Origin: Alphaproteobacteria bacterium
GTDB taxonomy: Bacteria; Pseudomonadota; Alphaproteobacteria; SMXQ01
Assembly: GCA_029863585.1 (NCBI GenBank)
Contig: JAOTVC010000005.1
Span: 1 to 45,646, forward strand
Reading direction: 5' to 3'
DNA length: 45,646 nt
Positions 1 through 8,508 of the stretch are shown piece by piece. The first letter of the stretch is position 1; every line of letters begins with the position of its first letter. The notes beneath the pieces are model-generated. The model was not told the DNA's origin and did no database searches. It saw nothing but the letters and a program-made list of their open reading frames with translations. The position numbers and the translations under genes were made by a program.

Positions 1-169
1 CGTGGGACCGAAGGCATGTGGCCCGCTCAGGTGGGCCGGGCTTCTCCGGCGCGCACTCCTGGCACCGGGCCGTTGCAGCCCCGCTGGGGGTTTCCTCCAC
101 ACCGCAACCGGGCCCCGCAGGCGGGACCCGGCAACGGCGTCAATCGTCGGGCAATGGCGGCGGCGCCGC

Positions 170-1288
170 TCAGCTTGCCTTCTTCTTTTTCTTTTTCTTC
201 TTGGCCTTGCGGCAACGCGACAGGTCTTTCATCACTTCCTTGCACTTATACGTCTTGCCGTACTTGACCGCGATCTTGAACTTATCGACCACCGACTGGG
301 GCGTCGCCATGACTTTGGTGATCACGTCGGCAAGCTCTGCGCCGCCCATGGGATTGAGCTCCATCTTGAGCTTCTTGGCCTCTGCGATATAGGCCGCGTC
401 CGTCATGGTGTCGTCGAAAGCCTTGCGCAATGCCGCGACACGTTCGGCCGGCACGCCCGGAGGCGCGGCGATGGGCCGGCCGATGGCCGGCAGGGACGAA
501 AGGATCCTCAGAACCGCTTGATCATCCTTGTTGGTGGTCAGGGTATGCGCGAGAGGCACATCGGCGATCCTGGGATCCGACTTCAGCCCGAACTGCACCA
601 AATGTACGAGCTTCTTATTCGCAACCCAATCCGGCGCGGTCGCGTTCCAGCTGGCCAGCGTATTGGATGCCCGACCGTCGACCTCGCCGCGTTCGATGGC
701 GAGGTTCATCTGTCCGGCTCCACTAAAGCCCTGGATGATCTTGAACTTGGTACCAAGGATGGCATTGAGGACGCGCGGAATGATGGTGGAGGTCGAGCGC
801 CCGCCCGATGCAGGCACCACCATTTCATTCTTCTTCACGTCTTCGAGGGTCTTGAACGGCCTGGTGTGCCAGGCAGAGGTCACGCCGTTGGAGACCGAAG
901 CATTGCCAATCCAGTTGAACTTGCTGAGGTCGGCCTTGAAGCCCTTGTAGTTCAGCAACTGCGAAAGTGGAATGGCCTGGCTGACCATGCCGATCTCTGT
1001 CCCGTCCTTGGGCGCCTTGTTGAAGAGGTGGTTGGTCAGGCGGATCGAGCCCGCCCCCGGCATGTTCTGGGCGATAAAGCTGGGATCACCGGGAATGTGG
1101 CGGCCCATGTGGCGTGCAACATGGCGAGCGTAGAGGTTGTACCCACCGCCGGTGCCGAACCCGATCAGCAGTTTGAGCCGCTTGCCTTTGTAGAAATCGG
1201 AGACGGCGTCAGCCTTCACCGGGCCCGCGCTTCCAATAGCGAGACCCGCTCCAAGCATTACGGCAAGGCAGGTTGTCATCTTTCGCAT
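170..1288 (-). CDS. Tripartite tricarboxylate transporter (Bug/TctC-like) substrate-binding protein with poly-Lys C-terminus
   Basis: Signal peptide, 'DFYKGKRLKLLIGFGTGGGYNLYARHVARHMGRHIPGDPSFIAQNMPGAGS' typical of the family; SD-like GGGAG before ATG; C-term RCRKAKKKKKKKKAS. Confidence 0.9.
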   Translation of the reverse strand: MRKMTTCLAVMLGAGLAIGSAGPVKADAVSDFYKGKRLKLLIGFGTGGGYNLYARHVARHMGRHIPGDPSFIAQNMPGAGSIRLTNHLFNKAPKDGTEIGMVSQAIPLSQLLNYKGFKADLSKFNWIGNASVSNGVTSAWHTRPFKTLEDVKKNEMVVPASGGRSTSTIIPRVLNAILGTKFKIIQGFSGAGQMNLAIERGEVDGRASNTLASWNATAPDWVANKKLVHLVQFGLKSDPRIADVPLAHTLTTNKDDQAVLRILSSLPAIGRPIAAPPGVPAERVAALRKAFDDTMTDAAYIAEAKKLKMELNPMGGAELADVITKVMATPQSVVDKFKIAVKYGKTYKCKEVMKDLSRCRKAKKKKKKKKAS

Positions 1289-1399
1289 TGATTTTTCTCC
1301 CTTTTAACCAAAGCTTTTAAAATTAAGTTTATCACAAGGCCCGCCTCGACCCCACCGGCTGTTTCACCGCGCCGGGATAGGTCTCAGGTTTTCCCGCCA

Positions 1400-1804
1400 T
1401 CAAGCGTCTGCCGGGCGCGGGTCGATGATCTCGATGCCGTTGCCGTCGGGGTCGTGGAAATAGACGTGGCGGCCCGGGAAACTCTTGTGGCCGGTCTCCT
1501 CGTATTTCAGGACCTCGATATTGCGATCCTTGATCACCGCCATGGCATGATCGAACTCTTGGGGCTCGACCACGAAGGCATGGTGGAACCAGGTGCCGCC
1601 CGGGGGATTGGGATTGACGTGGTTGGGCATCTTCGACAGCACGAAATGATCGTCGCCGCAGCGCATGAACGCGAAGTGATCGCTGGTGCGCTCCACCTCG
1701 CAGCCCAACAGGTCGGAATAGTATTCGGCGGCCTTGACATGGTCGCGCACCGATACGGTGAAATGCAAGATACCCTTGGTTTGGATCGCTCCCTTTGCCG
1801 ACAT
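1400..1804 (-). CDS. VOC family (glyoxalase/bleomycin-resistance-like) protein
   Basis: 'LHFTVSVRDHVKAAEYYSDLLGCEV...GRHVYFHDPDGNGIEIIDP' VOC motifs; ATG at 1804 preceded by GGGAGAGACGAG. Confidence 0.88.
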   Translation of the reverse strand: MSAKGAIQTKGILHFTVSVRDHVKAAEYYSDLLGCEVERTSDHFAFMRCGDDHFVLSKMPNHVNPNPPGGTWFHHAFVVEPQEFDHAMAVIKDRNIEVLKYEETGHKSFPGRHVYFHDPDGNGIEIIDPRPADA

Positions 1805-2087
1805 CTCGTCTCTCCCCAATAAACGGCCCAGGGCCCGGCCGGGCACCCCTGACGGCGGATTTCGCGTCGTTCTTCCGGCCCTCGCGCCGGTGCCACCTGC
1901 CAAGGGTTCCACACCGCAGGGCCGAATACAACGGTTCATCCCCGCGTTGCCCGCGGCGCTGCCCCGGCGGGGCCGCCAACCCATTGACTTCGCCGCCCAA
2001 GCCCGCGAAGGTTAGCCTAACGGGGGCCGGGCGGCCCGGGCAGAGCCCCAAGCGGCCATATCACCAGCCATATCAAGGGAGGAGACG

Positions 2088-3260
2088 ATGTCGGAAGCAT
2101 TGCCACTGATGGACGATCAACAGGGCCCGATGGGCTCGGCCAACGTCAAGCATCTCTGCCGCATGGGCCTGTCGGGCGCGGGCCAGGTCACCATCGACGG
2201 CAACTACGCCTATCTCGGCTACATGTACGGACCCGAGGGAACCTCCATCCTCGATATCTCCGACCCCCGCAATCCCAAGATGCTGACCACCATCATGCTG
2301 GACAACAAGCGGTCCCATTCCCACAAGGTGCGGGTCGTGGGCGACATCATGGTGGTCAACAGCGAGGAACGCCCGGTGACCGGCGAACCCTATGACGACG
2401 GGGGTTTCCGCATCTACGACATCAAGGACAAGTCCAACCCCAAGCTGATCCATTTCCAAAAGACCTTCGGCAAGGGGGTCCACCGCTTCGACATGGATGA
2501 CAAATACGCCTACATCTCCACCGAGATGGAGGGCTTCGTCGGCAATATCCTGGTGATCTACGACATGAGCGACCCGTCCCGGCCGGAGGAGGTCTCGCGC
2601 TGGTGGATGCCGGGCCAGAACGTCGCGGCGGGCGAAGAACCCCATCCGCTGGGCAAGGAACACCGCCTGCATCACGCGCTGCGCTGCGGCGATAAGATGT
2701 ACGCCGGATGCTGGGGATCGGGTTACGCGATCATCGACATCAGCGACATCAAGAACCCCAAGACGCTGGACATGTACGACGTGCACCCGCCGGCCCTGGA
2801 ACCGAGCCACACGCTGCTGAAGATCCCCAATCCCATCGGCGGGCGGGAGATCGCGCTGGCGACCGACGAGGAACGCTCCAACCGTCACGGCGACGAAGGC
2901 AAGCCGCACGCGCCGCTCTATGTCTTCGACGTGACCGACCCGACCGCCATGAAGCTCCTGCACACCTACCACGTGCCGGAAGAGGCCTCGCCCTATCACG
3001 GCGTCGGCATCCGCTTCGGCGCCCACCAGTTCCGCGAGGTGATCGAGAACAACACCGCCTTCGTGACCTGGTTCGCCGCCGGCCTGCGGATTCTCAACTT
3101 CGACAATCCGGAGCAGCCCAAGGAGATCGGTTATTTCATCCCGGAGCCGGGCGAGCGGCAAATGGCGCCGGCGACCAACGACGTGGAAATGGATGACCGC
3201 GGCCTTCTCTACATCACCGACAAGGCGAGCGGCTTCGACGTGATCGAGTTCTCGGGCTGA
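2088..3260 (+). CDS. LVIVD-repeat beta-propeller protein
   Basis: Repeated 'ISDPRNPKML', 'IKDKSNPKLI', 'MSDPSRPEEV', 'ISDIKNPKTL', 'VTDPTAMKLL' blades; GGGAGGAGACG before ATG. Confidence 0.85.
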   Translation: MSEALPLMDDQQGPMGSANVKHLCRMGLSGAGQVTIDGNYAYLGYMYGPEGTSILDISDPRNPKMLTTIMLDNKRSHSHKVRVVGDIMVVNSEERPVTGEPYDDGGFRIYDIKDKSNPKLIHFQKTFGKGVHRFDMDDKYAYISTEMEGFVGNILVIYDMSDPSRPEEVSRWWMPGQNVAAGEEPHPLGKEHRLHHALRCGDKMYAGCWGSGYAIIDISDIKNPKTLDMYDVHPPALEPSHTLLKIPNPIGGREIALATDEERSNRHGDEGKPHAPLYVFDVTDPTAMKLLHTYHVPEEASPYHGVGIRFGAHQFREVIENNTAFVTWFAAGLRILNFDNPEQPKEIGYFIPEPGERQMAPATNDVEMDDRGLLYITDKASGFDVIEFSG

Positions 3261-3272
3261 CCTCCAAGGCCG

Positions 3273-3393
3273 CCCTCATGCTTCGCCCCGCGACAGGCTC
3301 GAGATGAGAAAGCTCCGCATGAGGGTTTTAACGCCGCACAAACGGCCGCATCCTGAGGCGGTGGGCAGCCTCACCTGAGCTTGTCGAAGGATG
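3273..3393. repeat. Intergenic palindromic repeat-like elements (two adjacent)
   Basis: CCCTCATGC...GCATGAGGG (3273-3281/3317-3325) and CATCCTGAGG...CCTGAGCTTGTCGAAGGATG (3349-3393) in a convergent intergenic region. Confidence 0.6.
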
Positions 3394-3438
3394 TGGGAAG
3401 GACGGGATGACGCACCGGGCGCACACCGGTGCGGGCGC

Positions 3439-4224
3439 CTATAGGCCCGCGTCGATGCGGCGGCCGGGAAAGGCGTGGTGGCCCTGGGCTTCCAGGGCCG
3501 CGAGCCGGCGCCGGTAAAAGGCGAAGGTATCGGTGACGTTCCTAAGTCCCCCCATACCCCTGGCCCTGGTCGCCTCCTCTTCGTCATCGGGGTAGGACCA
3601 GGCGAGGCCCGAGGCGCCGATCGCCAGCTGCTCCCGGCAGGATTCCTCGAGCCGGACCCCCAGGATCGTGCACCGTTCCAGGGTGTCACCGCAGAACACG
3701 ACCCCGTGGTTGCGCAGGAACATGGCGAAGTTGTCAGCCAGAACCTCGGCCATCTCGGCGGCGACCTCCTTGGTGCGGATCAGCTCCGAGGTCAGTTCGA
3801 AACGCGGCGGCGGCCTCTGAAAGTAGGACCGCGCCTGGGCCACCGAGCGCAGCGGTTCGGTGCTGGCCGAGAACACCCGCCCGTAGAAGGGGTGGCTATG
3901 GGCGGTGACGTTGATGTCTTCACGCCGCTTCATGATCTCGGTATGGATCGGCCATTCGCTGTGGCGCTTGCCGTCGCCGAAGAGCTGCTTGCCGTCGAAA
4001 TCCACCAGCACGAAATCGCGGTGGTCGAACACCTCCGAAAAGGAGAGACCCGAACGTTTCAGCCATATGCCCCGGCCTTCGGGATCGCGCAGCGCGAGGT
4101 GGCCCAGCGTGCGGCTGCCATGGCCCTCCATTTCCAGGATGCGGCAGGCGATCGCGAGATCGTCGAGCTCTTGCGTGAGCTCGGGGGTGAGAACGTTGGA
4201 ATTGCTCACCGAGAGGTCCACCAT
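3439..4224 (-). CDS. Class II aldolase/adducin family protein
   Basis: 'EMEGHGSRTLGHLALRDPEG', 'TAHSHPFYGRVFSAS', 'FLRNHGVVFCGDTLE' class II aldolase pattern. Confidence 0.87.
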   Translation of the reverse strand: MVDLSVSNSNVLTPELTQELDDLAIACRILEMEGHGSRTLGHLALRDPEGRGIWLKRSGLSFSEVFDHRDFVLVDFDGKQLFGDGKRHSEWPIHTEIMKRREDINVTAHSHPFYGRVFSASTEPLRSVAQARSYFQRPPPRFELTSELIRTKEVAAEMAEVLADNFAMFLRNHGVVFCGDTLERCTILGVRLEESCREQLAIGASGLAWSYPDDEEEATRARGMGGLRNVTDTFAFYRRRLAALEAQGHHAFPGRRIDAGL

Positions 4225-4265
4225 GGTCGATCCTTTCCCGCCGCCGGGCTCGCTTTTTCTGTGCC

Positions 4266-5396
4266 TCAGGCGGCCGCCGGGGCGGTTTCATGGCGGTCGG
4301 CCAGACCGACGCATTTCTCCGGCGGCAAGGAGATATGGACCTCGGCGCCGATCGCGAAATCCCATTCGGGCCGGGCCCTGACCCGCAGCTCTTCCTCGCC
4401 GGAGTCGATCAGGTAGTCGATCACCTCGCCGAGGAAGATGCGGTTGGCCACCTTGCCCTGGAAGGCATTCTGGGGATCGGCCGGCGCTTCCGCGGAGAGG
4501 ACGACGTCTTCGGGGCGGATCACGATGATCACGTCGTCCTCGGACGCCGCGCCCCTGGAGAAGGAGCAGCGCAACACCCCATGGGCCGTCACCACGCTGC
4601 CCATGCCGTCGGCGGCCATGGCGTTTTCCACCCGACCGCGCAGGATGTTGGTCGAGCCGATGAAGGCGGCGACGAATTCGGTGATCGGTTTGTGATAGAT
4701 CTCGTAAGGATTGCCGCGCTGGATGACGTGCCCGGAATCCATCACCGCGATCTCGTCCGAAAGGGCCAGCGCTTCGGCCTGGTCGTGGGTGACGTAAAGG
4801 GTGGTGATGCCGAGCTCGAGCTGCAGGCGTTTCAACTCGAACCGCATCTGCTCGCGCAGCTTGGCGTCGAGGTTGGACAGCGGCTCGTCCAGCAGAAGCA
4901 GCTTGGGCTCCTTCACCAGGCCGCGCGCCAGCGCCAGGCGCTGCTGCTGGCCGCCCGAAAGTTGGGTCGAAGAGCGGGTCTGGTACCCGCCGAGGCGCAC
5001 CATGTCGAGCGCCCGGGCGACCATGCCCTCGATTTCCGCGTTGGAGTATTTGCGGTCTTGCGATACGCGCATCGGAAAGGCGACGTTCTCGAACACCGTC
5101 ATGTGCGGCCAGATGGCGTAGGATTGAAACACCATGCCGATGCCGCGCCGGTTGGCGGGCGTGTTGATTCCTTCGCGCGAATCGAAGACCACCTCGCCGT
5201 CGATGACGATACGCCCCTCATCGGGTTTTTCCAGGCCGGCGACCGAGCGCAGGGTGGTGGTCTTGCCGCACCCCGACGGCCCCAGCAAGGTCAGCAGCTT
5301 GCCGGTCTCGACCTCCAGCGACACGCCGCCCACGGCGTTGACCCTGGACCCGTCCCTGGTAATGAAAGTCTTCTTCAGTGATTCGATGGTCAGCAT
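4266..5396 (-). CDS. ABC transporter ATP-binding protein (FbpC/PotA-like)
   Basis: Walker A GPSGCGKTT, signature LSGGQQQRLALARG, Walker B LLLLDEPLSNLDA, C-terminal TOBE-like region. Confidence 0.95.
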   Translation of the reverse strand: MLTIESLKKTFITRDGSRVNAVGGVSLEVETGKLLTLLGPSGCGKTTTLRSVAGLEKPDEGRIVIDGEVVFDSREGINTPANRRGIGMVFQSYAIWPHMTVFENVAFPMRVSQDRKYSNAEIEGMVARALDMVRLGGYQTRSSTQLSGGQQQRLALARGLVKEPKLLLLDEPLSNLDAKLREQMRFELKRLQLELGITTLYVTHDQAEALALSDEIAVMDSGHVIQRGNPYEIYHKPITEFVAAFIGSTNILRGRVENAMAADGMGSVVTAHGVLRCSFSRGAASEDDVIIVIRPEDVVLSAEAPADPQNAFQGKVANRIFLGEVIDYLIDSGEEELRVRARPEWDFAIGAEVHISLPPEKCVGLADRHETAPAAA

Positions 5397-5430
5397 GCTG
5401 TCTCGCTCCTCGGGGCGCCCTTCGACGCGC

Positions 5431-7185
5431 CTAGCCTCTCCTGGAGATCTTGTTTTCCATGTGCCGCATGACCGCGACGATCATGATCAGCGGGATGATC
5501 TGCACCATGCTGAGAGCCGCCACCGTCCCGTAGCTGCCGCCCTCCTCCCACAGCGTCAGGCTGATGGTGCCGAGCACTTGGGTGTGCGGCCCCGCCAGGA
5601 AGATCGACGCGGTCAGCTCGCGCACGGCCATGACGAAGATGTAAAGCCAGGCCGCGATCAGCACCGGCGACATCAACGGCAGCAACACGCGCCTGAAGGT
5701 CTGCATGAGGCTGGCGCCGGAGACCTCCGCCACCTCCTCCAGCTCCTTGTGGATCTGGATGATGCCGCCCGAGGCGAAGCGCATGCCGTAGGGCAGGTAC
5801 ATGGTCACATAGGCGATCAGGAGAATCCCCAGCGTGTTGTAGAGCTGGAACGGCAGGTACCTCTGCAGCATCAGATAGGCGAAAAGGATCGACGCACCGA
5901 TGATCACCGAAGGAATCGCGATGGGAATGAAGGCCATGGCATCGAGGGTCCAGGCGTGGCGCACATTGGTGCGCTGCACCATCCAGGCCATCACGAAGCC
6001 GAGCGCCACCACCAGCGTGGCCGACGAGGCGCCCAGGATCGCGCTGTTCTTCAAGGCCGACAGGAACACCGGATATTCGAGGATATAGGCGTAGTTCCGT
6101 AGCGTGAAATCCGCCACCAGGTCGACATTGGGAATGGTCTTGTAATAGACCGACTGCCACAGCAGGGCGATGAGCGGCAGGCCCAGCGCCGCGACAAAGA
6201 CCAGCGACGTCGCGATCGTCACCGGCCAGCGCCAGGCGCCCAGCTTGATCGGTGTCGGCATGTAGCCCTTGCCCGTCACCGTGGCATAGGCCTCGGCATC
6301 GCGGGTGGCATGGCGGTAGGCCCAGACGCCGAGGATGCAGATCACCAACAGGGTCAGGCCGAGGGCGGACGAATAGCCGAACTGGGGCGGCGCTTCGGCG
6401 ATGGCGAAGCGGATCTCCGTGGTGAAGACATAGATCTTGGACGGCAGGCCGAGCAGAAGCGGCACCTCGAACGCCTCGATCGCGCGAACGAACAGCAGCA
6501 GCAGGGTGGACAGGATCGCCGGGCGCAACAGCGGCATGGTCACCCGGCGGGCGACCTGCCAATTCTTGGCACCGGCCACCACGGCGGCCTCCTCCATGCG
6601 GATGTCCAGCACCCGGAAGGCCGGCCCCATCAGGAGATACGCGAGCGGGAAGTAATGCGACGACAACGTCCAGATCATCCCGCCCATGGAGAAGATATTG
6701 AACGGCGCCTCATCGAGGCCGAACACCGCCTGCAGCACCTTGTTGCCCCAGCCGATATTGGGGCTGAGCGTCAGCGCCCAGGCCATGGCGATCAGCAGCC
6801 CCGGAACCGCGAAGGCGACCAGGGAAAGGGCGTGGAAGATATTGCGCCCCGGCGCGTCGGTGCGCTCGACCACCCAGGCGATCCCCGCCCCCAGAAGCAG
6901 CGTGATGATGGCCGAAGAGACCGCAAATTCCAGCGAGGTGATGAAGAGATCGGGCAGGTAGTCCTTGGAATACGCATTGATGAAGTTTTCGAAGGTCAAG
7001 GCGCCGGGACCGGCGGGCGTGTCCTCGGCAAAGGATACGTAGATCAGCGACACCAGCGGCACGAAGACCAGCCAGGCACAGATGATCGCGCAAATGATCA
7101 GCACGAATCGACCCAGCGTCAGCCACTCGGCGAATTTCATCAATGCGTTCTTGCGGGGAACGTAGGTCGGATCGGCGGCAACCAT
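5431..7185 (-). CDS. ABC transporter permease, fused double TMD (FbpB/ThiP-like)
   Basis: 584 aa, about 12 hydrophobic segments, two EAA-type loops ('EEAAVVAGAKNWQVARRVTMPLLRP', 'EEVAEVSGASLMQTFRRVLLPLMSP'). Confidence 0.93.
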   Translation of the reverse strand: MVAADPTYVPRKNALMKFAEWLTLGRFVLIICAIICAWLVFVPLVSLIYVSFAEDTPAGPGALTFENFINAYSKDYLPDLFITSLEFAVSSAIITLLLGAGIAWVVERTDAPGRNIFHALSLVAFAVPGLLIAMAWALTLSPNIGWGNKVLQAVFGLDEAPFNIFSMGGMIWTLSSHYFPLAYLLMGPAFRVLDIRMEEAAVVAGAKNWQVARRVTMPLLRPAILSTLLLLFVRAIEAFEVPLLLGLPSKIYVFTTEIRFAIAEAPPQFGYSSALGLTLLVICILGVWAYRHATRDAEAYATVTGKGYMPTPIKLGAWRWPVTIATSLVFVAALGLPLIALLWQSVYYKTIPNVDLVADFTLRNYAYILEYPVFLSALKNSAILGASSATLVVALGFVMAWMVQRTNVRHAWTLDAMAFIPIAIPSVIIGASILFAYLMLQRYLPFQLYNTLGILLIAYVTMYLPYGMRFASGGIIQIHKELEEVAEVSGASLMQTFRRVLLPLMSPVLIAAWLYIFVMAVRELTASIFLAGPHTQVLGTISLTLWEEGGSYGTVAALSMVQIIPLIMIVAVMRHMENKISRRG

Positions 7186-7211
7186 CGACGTGGCTCCTAC
7201 TCCAAGGCGTG

Positions 7212-7241
7212 GCCACGGGGGCGGATCACCGCCCCCGTGGC
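7212..7241 (-). other. Perfect intercistronic stem-loop (13-bp stem, 4-nt loop)
   Basis: GCCACGGGGGCGG-ATCA-CCGCCCCCGTGGC between binding-protein and permease genes; no U-tract. Confidence 0.85.
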
Positions 7242-7279
7242 ATCACGGCAGGGAAGTTTTCGTGACCGCTCCGGTCGGT

Positions 7280-8341
7280 CTAGCGGCGGCCGCGCTTACG
7301 CCCGCCGAAGATGGCGTCCATCTTTTTCTGCCAGACCCTCTCCTCCTTGCCGTCGAGGATGCCGGAGACCACCTTGGCCTTGTTGATCCGCTCCAGAACG
7401 TCCGGCGGATTGGGGGTCACGTCCGTGCGGGTCGGGATGCGCCCCGACTTGGCAAGCTGGGTCTGGCCTTCCTTGCTGAGCAGGAAGTTCATGCCGAGCA
7501 TGGCCGCGTCCTTGTGCGGCGCGTTGGCGTTCATGCCGATCTGGCCATAGAACACCGCCACCGGATCCAAAACCCACCAGTCGATGGGGTTGCCGCGCAG
7601 GCCGACGCGGATGGACAGGTTGATGTAGTTGTTGAGCGACACCGCATGTTCGCCGGCACCGGTCGAACGCGCCAGGCCGCCGTGGCCGCGCACGCACTTG
7701 ACGGCCAGCGTCTTGTTGATGTCGGTCAGGAGCTTCGTCGCCTTGGCTTCGCCGAAATGATCGGACAAGGCCTTCAGCCATTCGTTGTCGCGGCAATCGA
7801 GGGCGACCTTCCCCTTCCATTCCTTCTTCGTGAGGAATTCCTCATAGGTCTTGGGCAGGTCCGATTTCTTCACCAGCCTGGTATTGAAGGCCGGGCCGTT
7901 GTAATTGGCATAGACCCCGTACCAGCGCTTGTCCTTGTCCTTGGCGATGGCCGGAATGTCCTTGGCCAACTTGGGTTCCGTCTGGGCGACCCAGTCCTTG
8001 GGCAGCTTGTTGACCGCGGTGGTCTGAAGCAGGTCCCAGCTGTGGGTGCTGGCCCGGCGTTCGACGGTGATGCGCGCCATCAGCTTGACGTCGGAAGCCC
8101 GCACGTAGGAAGTCTTGAGGCCGGTGACCTGGTCGAACAGCTTCCAGAACGGCAGCGCCTCCTCTTCGTTCATGGAACCGTAGACCGTCAGCGTGCCGCC
8201 CGCCTTCTTGGCCTTGTCCAGGAGGTCTTTGTCCATCCACGACGGATCGGCTGCCTGGGCTACGGATGCCGCGGTGAAGACGCCGGCGGCCAGAGCGGCC
8301 ACGGCCAAGCCGCGGGCAAAGTGGTGGAGTTTTCGGATCAT
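7280..8341 (-). CDS. ABC transporter extracellular solute-binding protein (Fe3+/family 1-like)
   Basis: Signal peptide MIRKLHHFARGLAVAALAAGVFTAASVAQAA; 'GTLTVYGSMNEEEALPFWKLFDQVTGLKTSYVRAS'; ATG at 8341 with GGGAGAGGGAC upstream. Confidence 0.9.
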   Translation of the reverse strand: MIRKLHHFARGLAVAALAAGVFTAASVAQAADPSWMDKDLLDKAKKAGGTLTVYGSMNEEEALPFWKLFDQVTGLKTSYVRASDVKLMARITVERRASTHSWDLLQTTAVNKLPKDWVAQTEPKLAKDIPAIAKDKDKRWYGVYANYNGPAFNTRLVKKSDLPKTYEEFLTKKEWKGKVALDCRDNEWLKALSDHFGEAKATKLLTDINKTLAVKCVRGHGGLARSTGAGEHAVSLNNYINLSIRVGLRGNPIDWWVLDPVAVFYGQIGMNANAPHKDAAMLGMNFLLSKEGQTQLAKSGRIPTRTDVTPNPPDVLERINKAKVVSGILDGKEERVWQKKMDAIFGGRKRGRR

Positions 8342-8389
8342 GTCCCTCTCCCTGTTGAACGTTGATGCACGTATCTTTTTGATGGCGTC

Positions 8390-8418
8390 ATTTAATTGGA
8401 CGGTCACACGAATGTCAA
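8390..8418 (-). promoter_or_regulatory. Predicted sigma70-type promoter for the binding-protein gene
   Basis: Minus strand TTGACA (8413-8418), 17-nt spacer, TTAAAT (8390-8395), about 49 nt upstream of the ATG. Confidence 0.65.
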
Positions 8419-8508
8419 ACAAACCGGGGATGTCCCGGCGCCCGCCTCGGCGTTGTGCGGGAGCCCGAACCTGGGCAACGGATGGCCCCGCGCCATGGCG
8501 CGGCCGAA

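Noticed and set aside
108-131. CCGGGCCCCGC/GCGGGACCCGG hairpin as terminator of the first gene
   Set aside because: One mismatch, minimal loop and no U-tract on the minus strand; too weak to call.
1304-1326. TTAA cluster upstream of the first binding protein as a CtrA site
   Set aside because: Spacings are 9 and 2 nt, not the 7-nt spacing of the full motif.
4266-8341. Dedicated ferric-iron ABC importer
   Set aside because: Family resemblance alone does not give the substrate; the enzyme neighbours argue for an organic ligand and no Fur box was recognised.
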